From NCBI GenBank assembly GCA_963775445.1, contig CAVZIT010000004.1, positions 372,001-436,000 on the forward strand: a stretch of DNA of 64,000 bases, in the 5' to 3' direction. The notes under the pieces were generated by a model, which was given only the letters and a program-made list of their open reading frames with translations, ran no database searches and was not told the DNA's origin. Made by a program: the position numbers and the translations under genes. Below, one piece after another: positions 59,932 through 64,000 of the stretch. The DNA comes from Dokdonella_A sp963775445 (GTDB lineage: Bacteria; Pseudomonadota; Gammaproteobacteria; Xanthomonadales; Rhodanobacteraceae). Each line of letters opens with the position of its first letter. Within the stretch, counting starts at the first letter, position 1.

Positions 59932-59978
59932 CAGCCGGACCAGAGCCCCTTTTTTGATTAACCAGTTGAGGGATAACC

Positions 59979-60269
59979 ATGAAGCTTCGCCCGTTGCACG
60001 ATCGCGTCATCATCAAGCGTATGGAAGAGGAAAAGATGTCCGCTGGCGGCATCGTCATTCCGGATTCCGCGGCTGAAAAACCCATTCGCGGCGAAGTCAT
60101 CGCCGCCGGCACCGGCAAGATCCTCGAGGACGGCAAGGTTCGCCCGATCGCGGTCAAGGCCGGCGACAAGGTGTTGTTCGGAAAGTATTCCGGCACCGAG
60201 GTCAAGATCGAAGGCGAGGAACTGCTCGTCATGCGCGAAGAAGACCTGATGGCGGTGATCGAAGGCTGA
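59979..60269 (+). CDS. groES: Co-chaperonin GroES
   Basis: This 96-residue protein matches GroES throughout: MKLRPLHDRVIIKRMEEEKMSAGGIVIPDSAAEKP, the mobile loop and the terminal DLMAVIEG. Seven copies form the lid of the GroEL chamber. GAGGG lies upstream of ATG 59979. It is preceded by the CIRCE element and followed 145 bases later by groEL. Confidence 0.98.
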   Translation: MKLRPLHDRVIIKRMEEEKMSAGGIVIPDSAAEKPIRGEVIAAGTGKILEDGKVRPIAVKAGDKVLFGKYSGTEVKIEGEELLVMREEDLMAVIEG

Positions 60270-60414
60270 ATTTCTGCCGGTGAGCGGCCAGCTTCGCCTG
60301 ACCAACAGGCCAGCCCCCCTATTCGGGAGCCGGCGCCGGCGTGCTGATTCCGCTCCCCCTCCTTTTTCTCCTTCCAACTCGCCAAACACTTTCAATCTCT
60401 GAGGAAAATTCACC

Positions 60415-62073
<1,659 letters not shown>

Positions 62074-62099
62074 GCCGCGGCCTCCGGCAAGCCTGACTG

Positions 62100-62132
62100 C
62101 GAAGCCCGGCCTTGTGCCGGGCTTCGTGTTTT
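62100..62132 (+). terminator. Rho-independent terminator of groESL
   Basis: A perfect 11-bp stem (CGAAGCCCGGC with GCCGGGCTTCG, 5-base loop) is followed by TGTTTT, 27 bases after groEL. Confidence 0.88.
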
Positions 62133-62284
62133 CCGGGGCTGGAGACGTGCCTTGGCCGGCACGCGGCCCGGAATCTTACTGTCTGCATCGCGCCGATGTC
62201 TGACACACGGCGTCGGAAAACGCTGGTACCAGGCCGGGACGGTGCGCGGAATCCTGTGCAACCGATCTTGCACGGGAGCCTTGC

Positions 62285-63810
62285 GTGCTGCGTCTGGCCT
62301 CACCACGGCCGCAGGCCGCGGCTGGCGCGCCTGCGGGCATCGGCCCCGTCGCGCCGCGCTACGCGCGGCACGCGCCGGAGCGCACGCTGCTGTGCGAGCT
62401 GGTGCAGGCGCACTACCCGGATTTCATTGCGCGCCTTGAGTCGGAAGACCGCTCCGTGCCTGCAATACGTGCGCGAGGAGTTCGAGGGATACCTGCGTTG
62501 TGGCGTGCTCGACCACGGCTTCCTGCGCGTGGTGTGCGAGCAATGCCATGCGGAACGGCTGCTGGCGTTTTCCTGCAAGAAGCGCGGCATCTGTGCCCGA
62601 GCTGCGGCGCGCGCCGCATGGCCGAGAGTGCGCGGCATCTGGTGGAGGAGGTGTTCGGCGCGCGGCCGGTGCGGCAGTGGGTGCTGAGCTTTCCGTATCC
62701 GTTGCGCTTGCTGTTCGCCAGCAAGCCCGAAGCCATCGGCCCGGTGCTGGGCATCGTGCAGCGCGTGATCGCAGGCTGGCTGGCGGATCGAACGGGCGTC
62801 GACCGCGCCACGGCGCAGTGCGGCGCGGTGACACTGATCCAGCGCTTCGGCGGCGCGCTCAACGTGAACATCCACTTCCACATGCTGTGGTTCGACGGCG
62901 TGTACGAGGCGAACGTGAAGCAGCCGCAGCGCAAGCCGCGCCTGCACCGCGCCCGCGCGCCCACCTGCGCCCAGTTGACGCAGCTGGCGGGGAAGATCGC
63001 GAGTCGCCTATGCCGGCACCTGACGCGCAAAGGCTGGCTCGAAGGCGAGGACGAATCCCTCTTCCTGTCGGACAGCGCCGGCGGCGACGACGGCATGGAC
63101 GCGCTGCGGATGAGTTCGATCACCTACCGCATCGCCACCGGTGCGCAGGCCGGGCGCAAGGTCGTCACCCTGCAGACGCTGCCGGGTGATGCCGGCCCCA
63201 TCGAAGGCGATGCAGGCAAGGTCGGCGGCTTCTCGCTGCACGCGGGCGTGGCTGCCGAAGCGCACGAGAGCCTGAAGCTCGAACGCCTGTGCCGCTACAT
63301 CACGCGCCCGGCGATCAGCGAGAAGCGGCTGTCGATCTCACCGCAGGGCAGGGTGCGCTACGAACTGAAGACCCCGTGGCGGAATGGCACCACCCATGTC
63401 GAACGGGATGCCGGTGGACTTCATCGCCAAGGTGGCGGCGCTGGTACCCGCCGCCGCGCGCGCACCTGACCCGGTTCCACGGCGTGTTTGCCCCGAACGC
63501 CGCCCTGCGCGCACAGCTCACGCCCGCGCATCGTGGCAAAGGCAACAAAGCGGCGAGCGATGATGCCGCCAACCCGAATGATCGAACGCCGGACGAAAAA
63601 CGCCGCGCCATGACCTGGGCGCAACGCCTCAAGCGCGTGTTCGGCATCGACGTGGAAACCTGCGACCACTGCGGCGGCAAGGTGCGCATCGTCGCATCCG
63701 TCGAAGAACCCCACGCCATCCGCGCCATCCTCGCGCACTTCGCCCAGCACGACGCACTCGAGTCCGCGCACTACCGCCCCGCCCCGCGCGCACCGCCGGC
63801 CGCCGCGTAA
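62285..63810 (+). pseudogene. IS91-family transposase, frameshifted
   Basis: The pieces together give a full IS91-type Y2 transposase. An N-terminal part begins at GTG 62285 (RTLLCELVQAHYPDFIARL). The zinc-binding part (YVREEFEGYLRCGVLDHGFL, HAERLLAFSCKKRG, CPSCGARRMAESA) is followed by the HUH motif in VNIHFHMLWFDGVYE and RLCRYITRPAISEKRLS. The end reads HLTRFHGVFAPN, then TWAQRLKRVFGIDVETCDHCGGK. Frame changes are needed at about 62464 (+1), 62594 (+2), just before 63408 and about 63447 (+1). As read it cannot give an active enzyme. Confidence 0.85.
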
Positions 63811-63840
63811 CACCCCGTCGGCCGAGCCGCCGACGGCGAA
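62285..63840 (+). mobile_element. IS91-family insertion sequence (ends not defined)
   Basis: The element is recognised by its transposase. IS91 elements move by rolling-circle replication and lack terminal inverted repeats and target duplications, so the borders cannot be read directly. A hairpin of 8-bp arms (63815-63822 and 63829-63836) lies five bases after the transposase stop, where the oriIS end is expected. The left end should lie between the groEL terminator and 62285. Confidence 0.6.
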
Positions 63841-64000
63841 AGTCCGTAAACCTTGCGATGCGGCCATGCACCCGCAGGATCGCGCTCGGCCCGAGGCCGG
63901 GAATCGGCGAGACTTGGCCGTGCATCACGACGCGGAATACTGCCGAACGCCGATCAAACCGCGGAAATGCTCTGCGACGACGCGCCAACCACGGCCAAAC

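Overview
The window is high-GC and gene-dense and looks like a chromosome segment from a gammaproteobacterium of the Xanthomonadales, most likely Rhodanobacteraceae (Dokdonella-like). The support is the order clp - speD - coq7 - Fe-S protein - rplM - rpsI, an aceF with one lipoyl domain close to a dihydrolipoamide dehydrogenase that carries its own lipoyl domain, and an 800-residue DsbD. The genus is inference; the gene order and domains are read from the sequence.

Region 1 (1-2.3 kb) is the 3' part of a secreted PQQ-type sugar dehydrogenase. Region 2 (2.4-12.8 kb) is an arsenic locus. On the plus strand it has a TVP38/flavin oxidoreductase fusion (frameshifted), an AhpD-like protein of the arsenosugar-associated family, a DUF547 protein, the radical-SAM enzyme ArsS, the methyltransferase ArsM, a fused pair of arsenosugar-type glycosyltransferases (frameshifted) and a damaged Pit phosphate permease. 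Converging on these is arsR-arsC-acr3. Together they can detect arsenic, reduce arsenate, export arsenite, and methylate, adenosylate and glycosylate arsenic towards arsenosugars.

Region 3 (13-26.6 kb) holds mostly envelope and secreted proteins: DoxX-like, spondin-domain, DUF3047, an 11-Asp-box beta-propeller, a fatty acid hydroxylase, a formate/nitrite channel, EcsC, RidA, lipoproteins and an M48 protease. Region 4 (26.7-36.8 kb) holds aceF, an MscS channel and lipoyl-lpd, then a Ca2+/Na+ antiporter, an SDR protein, a VolA-like lipase, an Mpo1-like protein and purC. An 0.8-kb non-coding stretch full of hairpins follows (36.85-37.7 kb). Region 5 (37.7-44.8 kb) is core: cytochrome c, djlA, rpe, clp, speD, coq7, a GlcF-like protein, rplM-rpsI and tRNA-Gln(CUG).

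Region 6 (44.8-53.2 kb) starts with about 1.7 kb of gene-poor DNA beside the tRNA, then a complete nine-gene N-ATPase operon (atpDCQRBEFAG), a family known for horizontal transfer. Region 7 (53.4-62.1 kb) has a beta-CASP RNase, a deoxyinosine glycosylase, tlpA-dsbD, a frameshifted cutA, and groES-groEL behind a CIRCE element. The window ends in a decayed IS91-family transposase.

Five loci carry small indels (3.33, 8.40, 9.6-9.8, 59.61 and 62.4-63.5 kb). Some lie in CGCGCG tracts, so assembly error must be weighed against real decay.
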